Shown: positions 42,565 to 51,228 of the stretch, one piece after another | How the letters are laid out: the number at the start of each line of letters is the position of its first letter | Position numbering within the stretch: position 1 is the stretch's first letter | NCBI RefSeq assembly: GCF_000472545.1 | Contig: NZ_KI421432.1 | Span: 62,001-126,000 of the forward strand | DNA length: 64,000 bases | DNA from: Burkholderia sp. WSM2232 | GTDB lineage: Bacteria; Pseudomonadota; Gammaproteobacteria; Burkholderiales; Burkholderiaceae | Direction of reading: 5' to 3' | Notes under the pieces: generated by a model | What the model saw: only the letters and a program-made list of their open reading frames with translations | Database searches by the model: none | What the model was told of the DNA's origin: nothing | Program-made: the position numbers and the translations under genes

Positions 42565-42950
42565 AGATAGAAGGCGTCCGGCAGTTGTTCGCGCGCGGTC
42601 GTGTCGCGCACCGCGCCGTGCAGGTTGCCAAGGCGAATCGGCAGCTCTGGGCCGCCCAGTTCGATGATCACCTGGCGGCACGCGCCGCATGGCGCAATCG
42701 GCCCTTCCGTATCGCCGATCACTGCCAGGGCGGCAAACTGATCGCGCTGGTAGCCCGCTGCGATTGCGCTGAAAAACGCGGTACGTTCAGCGCAATTGCA
42801 CAAACCGTACGACGCGTTTTCGACGTTGCAACCGTCGAACACCTGTCCGTCTTTAGTGAGCAAAGCGGCGCCCACCTTGAATTTCGAATACGGCGCATAG
42901 GCCTTTTCTCGTGCAGCGCCGGCGCGCTGCAGCAGTTGTTCCATGTCCAT
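42561..42950 (-). CDS. cdd: Cytidine deaminase
   Basis: The 129-aa protein is a small tetrameric-type cytidine deaminase. CNVENASYGLCNCAERTA holds the first Zn ligand (Cys before Ala-Glu) and the catalytic Glu, and PCGACRQVI holds the other two Cys ligands. It deaminates cytidine and deoxycytidine to uridine and deoxyuridine. It is flanked by the nucleoside transporter and the nucleoside hydrolase, so imported cytidine can be converted and cleaved to uracil. Confidence 0.97.
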   Translation of the reverse strand: MDMEQLLQRAGAAREKAYAPYSKFKVGAALLTKDGQVFDGCNVENASYGLCNCAERTAFFSAIAAGYQRDQFAALAVIGDTEGPIAPCGACRQVIIELGGPELPIRLGNLHGAVRDTTAREQLPDAFYL

Positions 42951-42965
42951 ACAGATATCCTCGAC

Positions 42966-44243
42966 TCAATTGAGCGTAATGAACATGCCCGCGATAGTCG
43001 CGCTCATCAGGTTGGAGAGCGTTGCCGCGAGCACCACACGCAAGCCGTAACGCGCAACTTCCGCGCGGCGTTGCGGCGCGACGGCGCTAAAGCCGCCGGT
43101 CAGCACGGCAATCGACGCAAAGTTCGCAAAGCCGCATAACGCAAACGACAGGATAGCAAGGGTGCGCGGATCGAGCGCGTGCAGGCCCGCCGCGCTCACG
43201 CTCGCGGCATCCTTCAGATACGGCGACAACGATGCATACGCAACGAACTCGTTGAGAATGATCTTCTGACCGAGAAAGTTGCCGGCAATCGCCGCTTCGC
43301 TCCACGGCACGCCGATCAGCCAGGCGAGCGGTGCAAACACCACGCCCAAAATAGATTGCATGGACAGATCCGGGCGGCCGAACCACCCGCCTATTCCGCC
43401 CACCAGTCCGTTGAGCAACGCAATGAGCCCGACGAACGCGATCAGCATGGCGCCCACCATCACCGCGATCTTGAGCCCCACCGTGGCGCCCGAACTCGCG
43501 GCTTCGATCACGTTCGCGGGACGCTTCTCGTCGAAGCTGAGATTGTCGAGATGGACGCGGCTTGCTTCCGTCGACGGATGAATGATCTTGGCGAACAGCA
43601 GTCCACCGGGCACCGCCATGAACGACGCCGCCAGCAGATATTCGATCCGCACGCCCAGTCCCGCATAACCTGCCAGCACCGAGCCCGCGACCGCGGCCAT
43701 GCCGCTCGACATCACCGCGAAGAGTTCGGCGCCCGTCATGTCGCGTGTAAACGGTTTGACCACTGCGGGCATTTCGCTTTGCCCGAGAAAGATGGTGGTG
43801 ACGGCGGAAAACGATTCGAGCTTCGACACGCCGAGCAGCTTCTGGAAAACCGTGCCGAGCACGATCACGATCCAGCGCATGACGCCGAGGTAGTACAGCA
43901 CGGAAATCAGCGCGGTAACGAAGATGATGGCCGGCAGCACGCGCACCGCGAACACGAAGCCCCCGTTGCCGAATACCTCGAACATCTTCGCCTGCACGAG
44001 TCCGCCGAACAGGAATTCAATGCCGGCATTTCCATAGCCAAGCACGTTGTTCACGCCGGCCGCCGCGGCCGCAAGAATCGTCTTGCCAAGCGGCACGAAC
44101 AGAATGAAGGCGCCGATACAGATTTGCGCGAGCAATGCGCTGCTTACAGTCCGTAAGCGAATGGCGCGCCGGTTAGTGGAAAAGATAAAGGCGATCAGCA
44201 GCAATACGGCAATGCCGAGCAGGTTGCGAGCGATGAGTGCCAT
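42966..44243 (-). CDS. nupC: NupC-family concentrative nucleoside transporter
   Basis: The 425-aa integral membrane protein belongs to the CNT family: QICIGAFILFVPLGKTILAA, IEFLFGGLVQAKMFEVFGNG, and FLGQSEMPAVVKPFTRDMTG contain the family's nucleoside-binding (GQ-E) residues, and LLAASFMAVPGGLLFAKIIH the late motif. It imports nucleosides with protons or sodium. It is the first gene of the salvage operon, 15 bases before cdd. Confidence 0.95.
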   Translation of the reverse strand: MALIARNLLGIAVLLLIAFIFSTNRRAIRLRTVSSALLAQICIGAFILFVPLGKTILAAAAAGVNNVLGYGNAGIEFLFGGLVQAKMFEVFGNGGFVFAVRVLPAIIFVTALISVLYYLGVMRWIVIVLGTVFQKLLGVSKLESFSAVTTIFLGQSEMPAVVKPFTRDMTGAELFAVMSSGMAAVAGSVLAGYAGLGVRIEYLLAASFMAVPGGLLFAKIIHPSTEASRVHLDNLSFDEKRPANVIEAASSGATVGLKIAVMVGAMLIAFVGLIALLNGLVGGIGGWFGRPDLSMQSILGVVFAPLAWLIGVPWSEAAIAGNFLGQKIILNEFVAYASLSPYLKDAASVSAAGLHALDPRTLAILSFALCGFANFASIAVLTGGFSAVAPQRRAEVARYGLRVVLAATLSNLMSATIAGMFITLN

Positions 44244-44319
44244 GTCTCAAGTTCTTCATATGAAAGTGGCACCGATGCTAAACCAAACCGCTGGGAGAGA
44301 GAACGCTTTGAAGACCGAA

Positions 44320-44529
44320 TTAGTGTGATTTGGAAAAAAATACGACAGCGCCTTCCTCGGGCGTGAGCCCAAGACTGAAATAACCTTCGAGCCGTTCGGC
44401 ATCGGCGTCATTCAATTCGAATGGCGCGCGAATGAAACCGGACACGACGGCATGGTCGTACCACACACTCATCCACATACGCAGCGCCAGCACTTCCGGC
44501 GATACCCAACCCCATTCCTGCTGGGTCAT
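44320..44529 (-). CDS. Small conserved hypothetical protein, 69 aa
   Basis: I do not recognise a family. The product (MTQQEWGWVSPEVLALRMWM...) is Trp-rich at its start and soluble. Its ATG overlaps the stop of the 92-aa gene as ATGA, which supports both as real genes and as a coupled pair. It ends 77 bases before the nupC start and is on the same strand, so it may be co-transcribed with the salvage operon. Confidence 0.65.
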   Translation of the reverse strand: MTQQEWGWVSPEVLALRMWMSVWYDHAVVSGFIRAPFELNDADAERLEGYFSLGLTPEEGAVVFFSKSH

Positions 44530-44804
44530 GATCCTGCCTCCGTCACACAGCTTGTGGCCCAGGCGGCCATCGTGGTTGCCCTCATGGCAGGCCGCTCGTC
44601 AGGGGGAAACACGTGCCAGAAGCCGTCGCCGTGTCGAAAGAAAAATAGCGTGAGCGCACCTGTCTCGCGCCGTGCCTCGACACAGACGCAGCGCCCCATG
44701 CCTCGACGCGCAGGTGCCTGCAACTGAATGCGTGTGGACGCTGCGCCCGTCGCGTCAAGCCATTTCTCGATGAGTTCGCGCAATGATCGCTCTGACGCCG
44801 CCAT
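44526..44804 (-). CDS. Small conserved hypothetical protein, 92 aa
   Basis: The start was set at ATG 44804 because GCGGAGGAG lies just upstream; two Met codons further out (44828, 44825) have no ribosome site. The protein (MAASERSLRELIEKWLDATG, then GRCVCVEARRETGALTLFFF and GDGFWHVFPPDERP) is small and soluble with a probable beta-rich core. No family is recognised. It is coupled to the 69-aa gene by a 4-base overlap. Confidence 0.65.
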   Translation of the reverse strand: MAASERSLRELIEKWLDATGAASTRIQLQAPARRGMGRCVCVEARRETGALTLFFFRHGDGFWHVFPPDERPAMRATTMAAWATSCVTEAGS

Positions 44805-44931
44805 GGCTCCTCCGCCGGTTCCCATCATGCATCGTAGGAGCGCGGTGGCAATGCTTCCATCGGCAGCGGCGGAATGTGGGTTCAGGATTGCCTGCTTTGC
44901 GATTCAGGTTTTCCTGACGCGTCAGTATTGC

Positions 44932-45564
44932 CTATTCGGCCACCAGACCGTGCCGGATCGCGTAGCGGATCAGGTCCGCATTATTGGCAAGCCCGAGCTT
45001 CTGCATGAGCCGCATCTTGTGCGTGCTAATGGTTTTCGCGCTGAGCGCAAACGCGTCTGCGATTTCATTCAGGCTCTTGCCGAGCGCAAGCATTTGCAGC
45101 ACCTGGAACTCGCGGTCCGAAAGAATTTCGTGCGGCGGCGCGTCGCCCGAATAGGTTTCGAATACGATTCCTTCGACCAGTTTAGGGTCGATGAAGCGGC
45201 CGCCCTCCGCCAGCCTGCGAATTGCCGCGAGCAGTACGTCCGGGTTGCTGTCTTTCGTGACATAGCCCGTTGCGCCCGCACGCAGCGCGCGCGAGACGAC
45301 CTGTGCCTCGTTATGGATGCTCAGCACGAGCAACGGCAACGACGGACGCTCGGCGCGCACGCGCCGGATCAGGTCCACGCCGCTAATGCCCGGCATTGTC
45401 ATGTCGAGCAGCAGCAGATCCACCTGACAGGTGCGCAGTTTCTCGATGACTTCCGAGCCTTGCGCTGCTTCCCCCGCCACCACGATATCGGGCGTGGTCT
45501 CGATGATCTGCTTGAGACCTCCGCGCACCAGCGGGTGATCGTCGGCAATCAAAAGGTTGATCAT
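44932..45564 (-). CDS. NarL/FixJ-family response regulator
   Basis: From ATG 45564 the product is 210 aa. The receiver domain has Asp54 (LLLLDMTMPG), the acidic pair in LIADDH, and Lys in YVTKDSNP. The LuxR-type helix-turn-helix is near residues 145-205 (LSDREFQVLQMLALGKSLNE, ALSAKTISTHKMRLMQKLGL). It is the output of the preceding two kinases, and its ATG overlaps the stop of the REC-PAS kinase gene as ATGA. Target genes are unknown. Confidence 0.95.
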   Translation of the reverse strand: MINLLIADDHPLVRGGLKQIIETTPDIVVAGEAAQGSEVIEKLRTCQVDLLLLDMTMPGISGVDLIRRVRAERPSLPLLVLSIHNEAQVVSRALRAGATGYVTKDSNPDVLLAAIRRLAEGGRFIDPKLVEGIVFETYSGDAPPHEILSDREFQVLQMLALGKSLNEIADAFALSAKTISTHKMRLMQKLGLANNADLIRYAIRHGLVAE

Positions 45565-47192
45565 GTCTGAAACCCGTTGTGAAGCGGTATATGGATCGAT
45601 ACCGAGGTGCCCGTACCCGGAGCGCTGTCGATCAGCAATGTGCCGCCGATCAGACGCGCCCGCTCGCTCATGCCGAGCAGCCCGTATGAATAGTCCCTGC
45701 GCGCGGCCTCCTGATCGAAACCGCAGCCGTCGTCGCTGACGTGCAGATCGAGTGCCGTCGGCGTGCTCGTCAGCGTCACGTCCGCGCGCGTCGCGCGGGC
45801 GTGGCGCGCGACGTTGGTGAGCGAAGCCTGCACGATGCGGAACATCGCGGTTGCGTGCGCATCCGAAAGCACCGGTTCGCCGCCGTTCAGCCGGAACTGG
45901 CAGGCCAGCCCGCTGCGCCGTCCGAAATCGTCGACAAGCCATTCGAGCGCGGACACGATACCGTAGTTGAGCGCAGCAGGCCGCAAATGGCTCGCGACAT
46001 TGCGCACCATCCATATCGTTTTTTCGACCAGCTCGCGCATATCGTCAGCCCGCCTGGCCACCTCCTGATCGCCCGGAAGACGCATCTTCAGCAGCGAGAC
46101 ATCCATCTTCAATGCGGTGAGAAGCTGGCCCAATTCGTCATGAATTTCCATCGCGATGCGCTTTCTCTCTTCCTCGCGAATGGCCTCCATATACGCGGAC
46201 AATTCACGCAATTGCTCGCGCGACTCCACCAGTTCCTGCTCGATCCGCTTGGGCTCGGTAATGTCGTTCAGCCCGACGAAGATGGCCGGCGCGTCGTCGT
46301 ACGTTGCGACACGCGCGGTTGCCATGGCCCAGAACACGGTGCCGTCGGGGCGCCTGAATTTCACCTCGGTGTTGCGAAAACTGCCTTCGTGGCGCAACTG
46401 CTCGACAAGCCGGTCGCGATCCGCGGGGTCCGCATACAGCTCGCCGATATTGGCCACATGCGTGGTCACGTAGTCGACGCCGAACAGTTCGCGCAGCGGC
46501 TTGTTCGTGTACAGAATGTCCCCTTCGGGCATCGACGTGATGCAAAGCGGCACCGGGCTCGTCTCCACGATGGTGCGAAAGCGGAACTCGCTCGCAAGGA
46601 GCTGCGCTTGCGCGCGTCTGCGTTCCTCGATTTGCGACTGCAGTGTGGCATTGGCCCGCGCAAGTTCGTCGGTGCGCTGCGCGACGCTTGCCTCGAGCCC
46701 ATCGCGTACCCGCGACAACGCGGCCTCGGCCCGCTTACGCACCAGTACCTCTTCCTGCAACTGGCGGTTCTGCGCCATCAGCTTCTGGTGCATGCCTCTT
46801 AGCGCGAGATGGGTGCTGATGCGGGCCATCATTTCGTCGACATGCACGGGTTTGGTCAGATAATCGACACCGCCCGCCGAGAAGCCTTCGACCATGTCCT
46901 CGCTGCCGGTGAGCGAAGTCATGAAAATTACTGCGATATTGCGCGTGCGCTCATCGGATTTCAGGCGCCGGCAGGTTTCGAAACCATCGATGCCGGGCAT
47001 TCGCACGTCGAGCAGAATCAGATCGGGCTGCGAGAATTGCGCGCGCTGGATCGCCTCGGGACCGTCGAGCGCGACCAGCACCCGGAAGCCGCGCGCGACC
47101 AGGCTTTCCACGACGACAGCGAGATTCGCAGGGTTGTCGTCCGCGATCAATACGGTGGGCGATTCGTCGTCGGGCAGGGACATCTCGTTCAT
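45561..47192 (-). CDS. REC-PAS-HisKA_3 sensor kinase
   Basis: From ATG 47192 the 543-aa cytoplasmic protein has a receiver (Asp62 in LILLDVRMPG, Lys in YLTKPVHV), a coiled coil (residues about 130-200), a PAS domain (about 200-315) and a NarX-type HisKA_3 kinase core with His351 (IAMEIHDELGQLL) and HATPase motifs (VSDDGCGFD, YGLLGMSERA). The N-terminal receiver can take phosphate from the upstream hybrid kinase and the C-terminal part can pass it to the NarL-type regulator, making it the middle step of a relay (inference). Both of its ends overlap neighbours by 4 bases. Confidence 0.95.
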   Translation of the reverse strand: MNEMSLPDDESPTVLIADDNPANLAVVVESLVARGFRVLVALDGPEAIQRAQFSQPDLILLDVRMPGIDGFETCRRLKSDERTRNIAVIFMTSLTGSEDMVEGFSAGGVDYLTKPVHVDEMMARISTHLALRGMHQKLMAQNRQLQEEVLVRKRAEAALSRVRDGLEASVAQRTDELARANATLQSQIEERRRAQAQLLASEFRFRTIVETSPVPLCITSMPEGDILYTNKPLRELFGVDYVTTHVANIGELYADPADRDRLVEQLRHEGSFRNTEVKFRRPDGTVFWAMATARVATYDDAPAIFVGLNDITEPKRIEQELVESREQLRELSAYMEAIREEERKRIAMEIHDELGQLLTALKMDVSLLKMRLPGDQEVARRADDMRELVEKTIWMVRNVASHLRPAALNYGIVSALEWLVDDFGRRSGLACQFRLNGGEPVLSDAHATAMFRIVQASLTNVARHARATRADVTLTSTPTALDLHVSDDGCGFDQEAARRDYSYGLLGMSERARLIGGTLLIDSAPGTGTSVSIHIPLHNGFQT

Positions 47193-49351
47193 CGGACCGT
47201 CCTGCCTTCGAGTTGCTCCTCGACCAGATGCAGCAGCGCCTTTGACTGATAGCCTTTGGCGAGCGAAAGAATGCGCGTGGTGAACGCCTGATAATGCGGG
47301 TCGTGCTTCGCGACGCGCTGCGCCCACAGCGCGATTTCCTGCATGTCGCCAAGACGGGCGAGCAGGTGCAATTGCTGCAGTTCCCTGTGGGGCACGGCCG
47401 CAAGCGCTTCGTTCGACACCTCGGGCGCGCGTTGCACCTCTTCTGCATGCGCGTAGGTCCATTCGAGATCGAGCAAACGCGCAATCTGCGCGAGCAGTTT
47501 GTCGAAGTCGATCGGCTTGGGGAGAAACGCATTGGCGCCCGCCTGCAGACTGCGCTGTTCGTCGGCACCCGAGGGACTCGCGGAGGTCGCAATCACCGGC
47601 ACCTGCGCAAAGCCGGGAATCTGCCGCAATCTGCGGGTCGTTTCGAGTCCGTCCATATCCGCCATCACGATGTCGGTCACGATCAGCGCCGGGCGCTCGC
47701 TCAAGGTCCTGGCCAGCCCCTGCCGGCCACCTGTCGCCTCGACGATCTCAAAGCCGAGGCGGCCGAGAAAATCGACCATTACCGCGCGGTTCATCGCGAC
47801 GTCGTCGATTACCAGCACCTTGCGGCGCGCTCCCTCGTAACCGGTCGTCATGCGTGGCTCGGCGACTGCAGCGCGCGCGGCAGGCGGCGCGCCCGCCGCA
47901 GCCTCCAGTTCGAACCAGAATACACTGCCGCGGCCCGGCTGGCTCTGCAAATGAATTTCGCTGCCCATGGCGCGAAGAAACTGCTGACTGATAGTGAGGC
48001 CGAGCCCTGTGCCGCTCGTGCCGCGTTCCGTATGCACGATCTGTTCGAACGGCTCGAAAATGGTCTCGAATTGACCCGCGTCCATGCCGATGCCGGTATC
48101 TCGCACTTCAAAACAGACCTTGCCCGTCGCGCTCATCTCGATCAGCAGACTGACGCCCCCCTGATCCGTAAAGTTGAATGCGTTCGCAAGCAGATTGAGC
48201 AGCACCTGACGCAAGCGCCGCTCGTCCGCGCGCACGGCGTCGGGTACATCGGGAGCAACACGCCAGACAAAATCGACGTGCTTTTGCGCCACCTTCACTT
48301 CGATGATCTCGCGGATCGCGTCGAGCGTGCCGGCGAGCGGCACGTCGTCCATCTCGATGCGCAAACGGCCCGCTTCTATTCGGGCGAAATCCAGTGCGTC
48401 GCCAATCAGTGCGAGTAGATGTTCGCCGCTGCGTTGAATGACGCCAACGCCTTCGCGCTGATGCGCGCTCAGGCTGGCGTCGCGCCGCAAGATCTGCGCA
48501 TAACCGAGAATCGCGTTCAGGGGCGTGCGCAATTCGTGGCTCATGTTGGCGAGGAACTCGCCTTTTGCGCGGTTTGCCGCCTCCGCCGAGCGGCGTGCTT
48601 CGCGTTCCGCCGCCGCCTCGCGCTCGTCGAGATACGCACGATGCAGCCGTGCGCCCATCGAATTGAACGCGGTGACCACGCGCTCGAGTTCGTCGGGTTC
48701 GCGCGGCGCGCGCCGGTTCAGCTTCAAGGGCTCGGCCGGCTCGCGGAAATCGTAGTCTTCGGCAGTTTGCGCGAGCACCGCCAGATGACGCGTGACGAGC
48801 CGCGTCAGGATGTAGAAGACAAACAGCGAAACCAGAAAGATGTTGGCGGCCTGAGTGACGAGAATGAGTAGTGCGGTGTGGGTCAGATCGTCGTACAGAT
48901 CGGTCAACGTTGCCTGCACATACAGCGTGCCGATGCGTTCCTCTCTGTCCAGCACGCGATGCACGAGCGGGTATTCACGCGCTATGGCAGGGCCGCTTGC
49001 CCACTGGCCCGCAGACACCAGAAATGGGGCCGCGCCGCTGCCGGACTGTCGCACCTGAGCCGTGCTGACATCCGCCAGGCGCACAATGCCGCCGAGTTCC
49101 AGCCGCAGTTGCGCGTCGTCGAGCCGCCATAGGGCCTCGCCGAGGCTGTCGCGGTAGCTTTTGTCGATGTCCGCGAGACGGTTCTCGATTAGCGCGATGC
49201 CCGCGCTATAGTCTCGCTCTATCTGCAGCGCGGTCAACAACAAGGTGAGCACGCAACTAAACAGAATGGTGATGGCAAGAAGCCGGAGCACGACACTGTG
49301 CCGCAACCGCCTGAGCGGATACCGCCACTCTCCCTTGAGGTTGACAGCCAT
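47189..49351 (-). CDS. Membrane hybrid histidine kinase (HAMP-HisKA-HATPase-REC)
   Basis: The 720-aa protein has a transmembrane helix at about 20-42, a periplasmic sensor of about 115 residues, a second helix at about 160-183, a HAMP-like linker and coiled coil, HisKA with His272 (FLANMSHELRTPLN), HATPase (NLLANAFNFTDQGG, RDTGIGM, SGTGLGLTISQQF) and a receiver with Asp560 (ALIVTDIVMADMDG). After the receiver about 95 helical residues follow that may be an extra phosphotransfer or docking module; no HPt motif could be assigned with confidence. It is the input of the three-gene relay. Confidence 0.95.
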   Translation of the reverse strand: MAVNLKGEWRYPLRRLRHSVVLRLLAITILFSCVLTLLLTALQIERDYSAGIALIENRLADIDKSYRDSLGEALWRLDDAQLRLELGGIVRLADVSTAQVRQSGSGAAPFLVSAGQWASGPAIAREYPLVHRVLDREERIGTLYVQATLTDLYDDLTHTALLILVTQAANIFLVSLFVFYILTRLVTRHLAVLAQTAEDYDFREPAEPLKLNRRAPREPDELERVVTAFNSMGARLHRAYLDEREAAAEREARRSAEAANRAKGEFLANMSHELRTPLNAILGYAQILRRDASLSAHQREGVGVIQRSGEHLLALIGDALDFARIEAGRLRIEMDDVPLAGTLDAIREIIEVKVAQKHVDFVWRVAPDVPDAVRADERRLRQVLLNLLANAFNFTDQGGVSLLIEMSATGKVCFEVRDTGIGMDAGQFETIFEPFEQIVHTERGTSGTGLGLTISQQFLRAMGSEIHLQSQPGRGSVFWFELEAAAGAPPAARAAVAEPRMTTGYEGARRKVLVIDDVAMNRAVMVDFLGRLGFEIVEATGGRQGLARTLSERPALIVTDIVMADMDGLETTRRLRQIPGFAQVPVIATSASPSGADEQRSLQAGANAFLPKPIDFDKLLAQIARLLDLEWTYAHAEEVQRAPEVSNEALAAVPHRELQQLHLLARLGDMQEIALWAQRVAKHDPHYQAFTTRILSLAKGYQSKALLHLVEEQLEGRTVR

Positions 49352-49507
49352 ATTGCCCCCGCGAGCATGGTGATGTCAGTTCGTAATGCACGCGTTTGGC
49401 ATGCGACTGCGTTTTTTCGGCACGCGCGTTCGAGAAACGGCCAATGCCCGGTTATGACGCCATGCGAGAGCGTTGCCAGCTTGCGTGTCGCACCTGCAGA
49501 AGGCAAT

Positions 49508-49828
49508 TCACGACGACAAGCGGATGCCCCTCACCGCTGCCGGTTCGTGGACGACGCGCAGCAGCAGCTCGTCCACGCAATCGGAGAGTTCCCGAAGCAT
49601 GGCCGCGGCGTCGCTGTCCAGTTCCGCGTGATGCGACTTGCGCAACTCCCGCAGCGTTTCGCCGACCCGCCGGATAGCCTTCGGTCCGCTGTCGACCAGC
49701 GGCCAGCAATGCATCAGATACCCCAGCGGCGTGACGCAGCGCCGTTCGCACCAGATATCGAACAGCCGGAAGCAGATCGAATTGATATGCTCCACCTCGT
49801 TTTCGCGCTGCGACAGATACTGAATCAT
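49508..49828 (-). CDS. Hypothetical protein, 106 aa, next to the phosphorelay
   Basis: The product (MIQYLSQRENEVEHINSICF..., Cys/Arg-rich, predicted helical) has no family I recognise and no signal peptide. GGATGAG precedes ATG 49828 at an acceptable distance. It lies on the same strand as, and between, the binding-protein gene and the hybrid kinase gene, with gaps of about 145 and 156 bases, so a role in the same pathway is possible but unproven. Confidence 0.55.
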   Translation of the reverse strand: MIQYLSQRENEVEHINSICFRLFDIWCERRCVTPLGYLMHCWPLVDSGPKAIRRVGETLRELRKSHHAELDSDAAAMLRELSDCVDELLLRVVHEPAAVRGIRLSS

Positions 49829-49972
49829 TTCTGCTCATCCGGTTGGCCCATTTTGACGCCCCAATCATAGAACGAAGGCCGTCGCGCGACAGTCAGGCAG
49901 CGCGCAGAATCCACCAGGGGTATCCCGATTTCAGCGTAAGGAAATCCTGACCCCTTCGCAAGCTGGCGACGC

Positions 49973-50878
49973 CTAACGGCTTTGCGCCGCCCCAACCGGC
50001 CATTGCATCCAGTACTCTTGCGCAATCTCGCGGTCGGCTGCGGACAGATAGCGGTTATCCACTTCGATCACTCTGCGCTCGCGTAACCTGGCTTGCGTCA
50101 GCGCGTTCTGAATGACCGGATGCGAATTGAAAAGCCGCAAATATGAGCCGTTTCTATAGGCCGCCGTGAACCCGCGCTCGATGGTCGACGCCAATGCAGG
50201 CTCGCGCCGGGCAACATAAAAGATGAAATCCGAGCGGTATTTCAACAGCAAACGTTTTTCCACTGTCAATTCGTGGTCGTTCTGGCCGCGTGCTTCCATT
50301 TCAGGAAATGCCTCGATCAACCCCCGGGGGTAATAATCTACCCTCCCGGCGCGTGTCATGGCGTAAAGCGTGTCGGTACTGGACGTTTCCACTCTCAAGC
50401 CGGCGTCGAGCAGAATGTCCGTGTCGACCCAGCCAAGCCCCTGGCCAGCTGTCAGACGCCGCAGGTCGGCGAGATTGCCGACGCGGTCGAATTCGGGCTG
50501 CCGGTCCTTCCTTATGACGAACACGCGGTATCCAATCAAACCGCGGTTCACTGGAATACGCACGACGTTCAGGCCGCTTTCCGCGCGGCTGTCCATGCTG
50601 GTCCACATAAGGTTGATCGAGTTGCCTCCGGCCAGTTCGGCGAGGGCGCGACCGCGCTCCATCGCGACATCCGCCTGACGAATCGTGTAAGGGACGTTGG
50701 CCGTTTTCATCGCCAGGTTAAGCACCGCGAGGGCGAACGCCGCGTGTGCCTCGCCGCCGGTACGCACGCGCGGAAGCACGATGTCGAAGCCGGTGGTCGG
50801 CATGGCGCGCGGCGAGCCCGGCATACCAGCGATGCCGGCCATGCCCAATGCCGCGATTACAAGGCTCCTGCGCTGCAT
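49973..50878 (-). CDS. Periplasmic solute-binding-like protein (SBP_bac_3-type)
   Basis: From ATG 50878 the product is 301 aa. It has a signal peptide (MQRRSLVIAALGMAGIAGMP) and a periplasmic-binding fold: FDIVLPRVRTGGEAHAAFAL, NVVRIPVNRGLIGYRVFVIR, DLRRLTAGQGLGWVDTDILL and VDYYPRGLIEAFPEMEA, features of amino-acid-type receptors. No permease or ATPase genes are nearby. It lies upstream of a membrane kinase with a periplasmic sensor, so it may present a ligand to the kinase rather than feed a transporter (inference). Confidence 0.8.
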   Translation of the reverse strand: MQRRSLVIAALGMAGIAGMPGSPRAMPTTGFDIVLPRVRTGGEAHAAFALAVLNLAMKTANVPYTIRQADVAMERGRALAELAGGNSINLMWTSMDSRAESGLNVVRIPVNRGLIGYRVFVIRKDRQPEFDRVGNLADLRRLTAGQGLGWVDTDILLDAGLRVETSSTDTLYAMTRAGRVDYYPRGLIEAFPEMEARGQNDHELTVEKRLLLKYRSDFIFYVARREPALASTIERGFTAAYRNGSYLRLFNSHPVIQNALTQARLRERRVIEVDNRYLSAADREIAQEYWMQWPVGAAQSR

Positions 50879-51228
50879 GATGTATCGACGTCTGATGAAA
50901 AGCGCCGGAACGTCCCCGTTGGCGTTCGGCATGTGTAAGCATCGTGTCACTGCAATGAAAGCTTTGCAATTGGGGAAATGCTCACTAAAGAACCTGTTCC
51001 GGTTGCCGTGCGACCGGGCCGGACGCGCAGTTCAGTGCGCGTCTGGCGGCAAGGCATGATCTGATATGCATCGTACCTTGCGAGCGTCCGTAAAAGTCCG
51101 GATAGCTAAATGTCGTTGCACTGCCTAGTGATTGAAATACACGGCACGCTGCCGTGGTCGTGAAATGGGTTACTTCGGCACGAATGATGCTCGGCAGAAC
51201 AAGGCCGTTTTTGGAAGGAATCGACGCC
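50879..51228. other. Divergent intergenic region before the methyltransferase gene
   Basis: This 350-base region has no gene. GACGCGCA (51022-51029) pairs with TGCGCGTC (51036-51043), an 8-bp hairpin with a 6-base loop. It carries the divergent promoters of the binding-protein gene and the cfa-like gene; none could be assigned. Confidence 0.45.
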
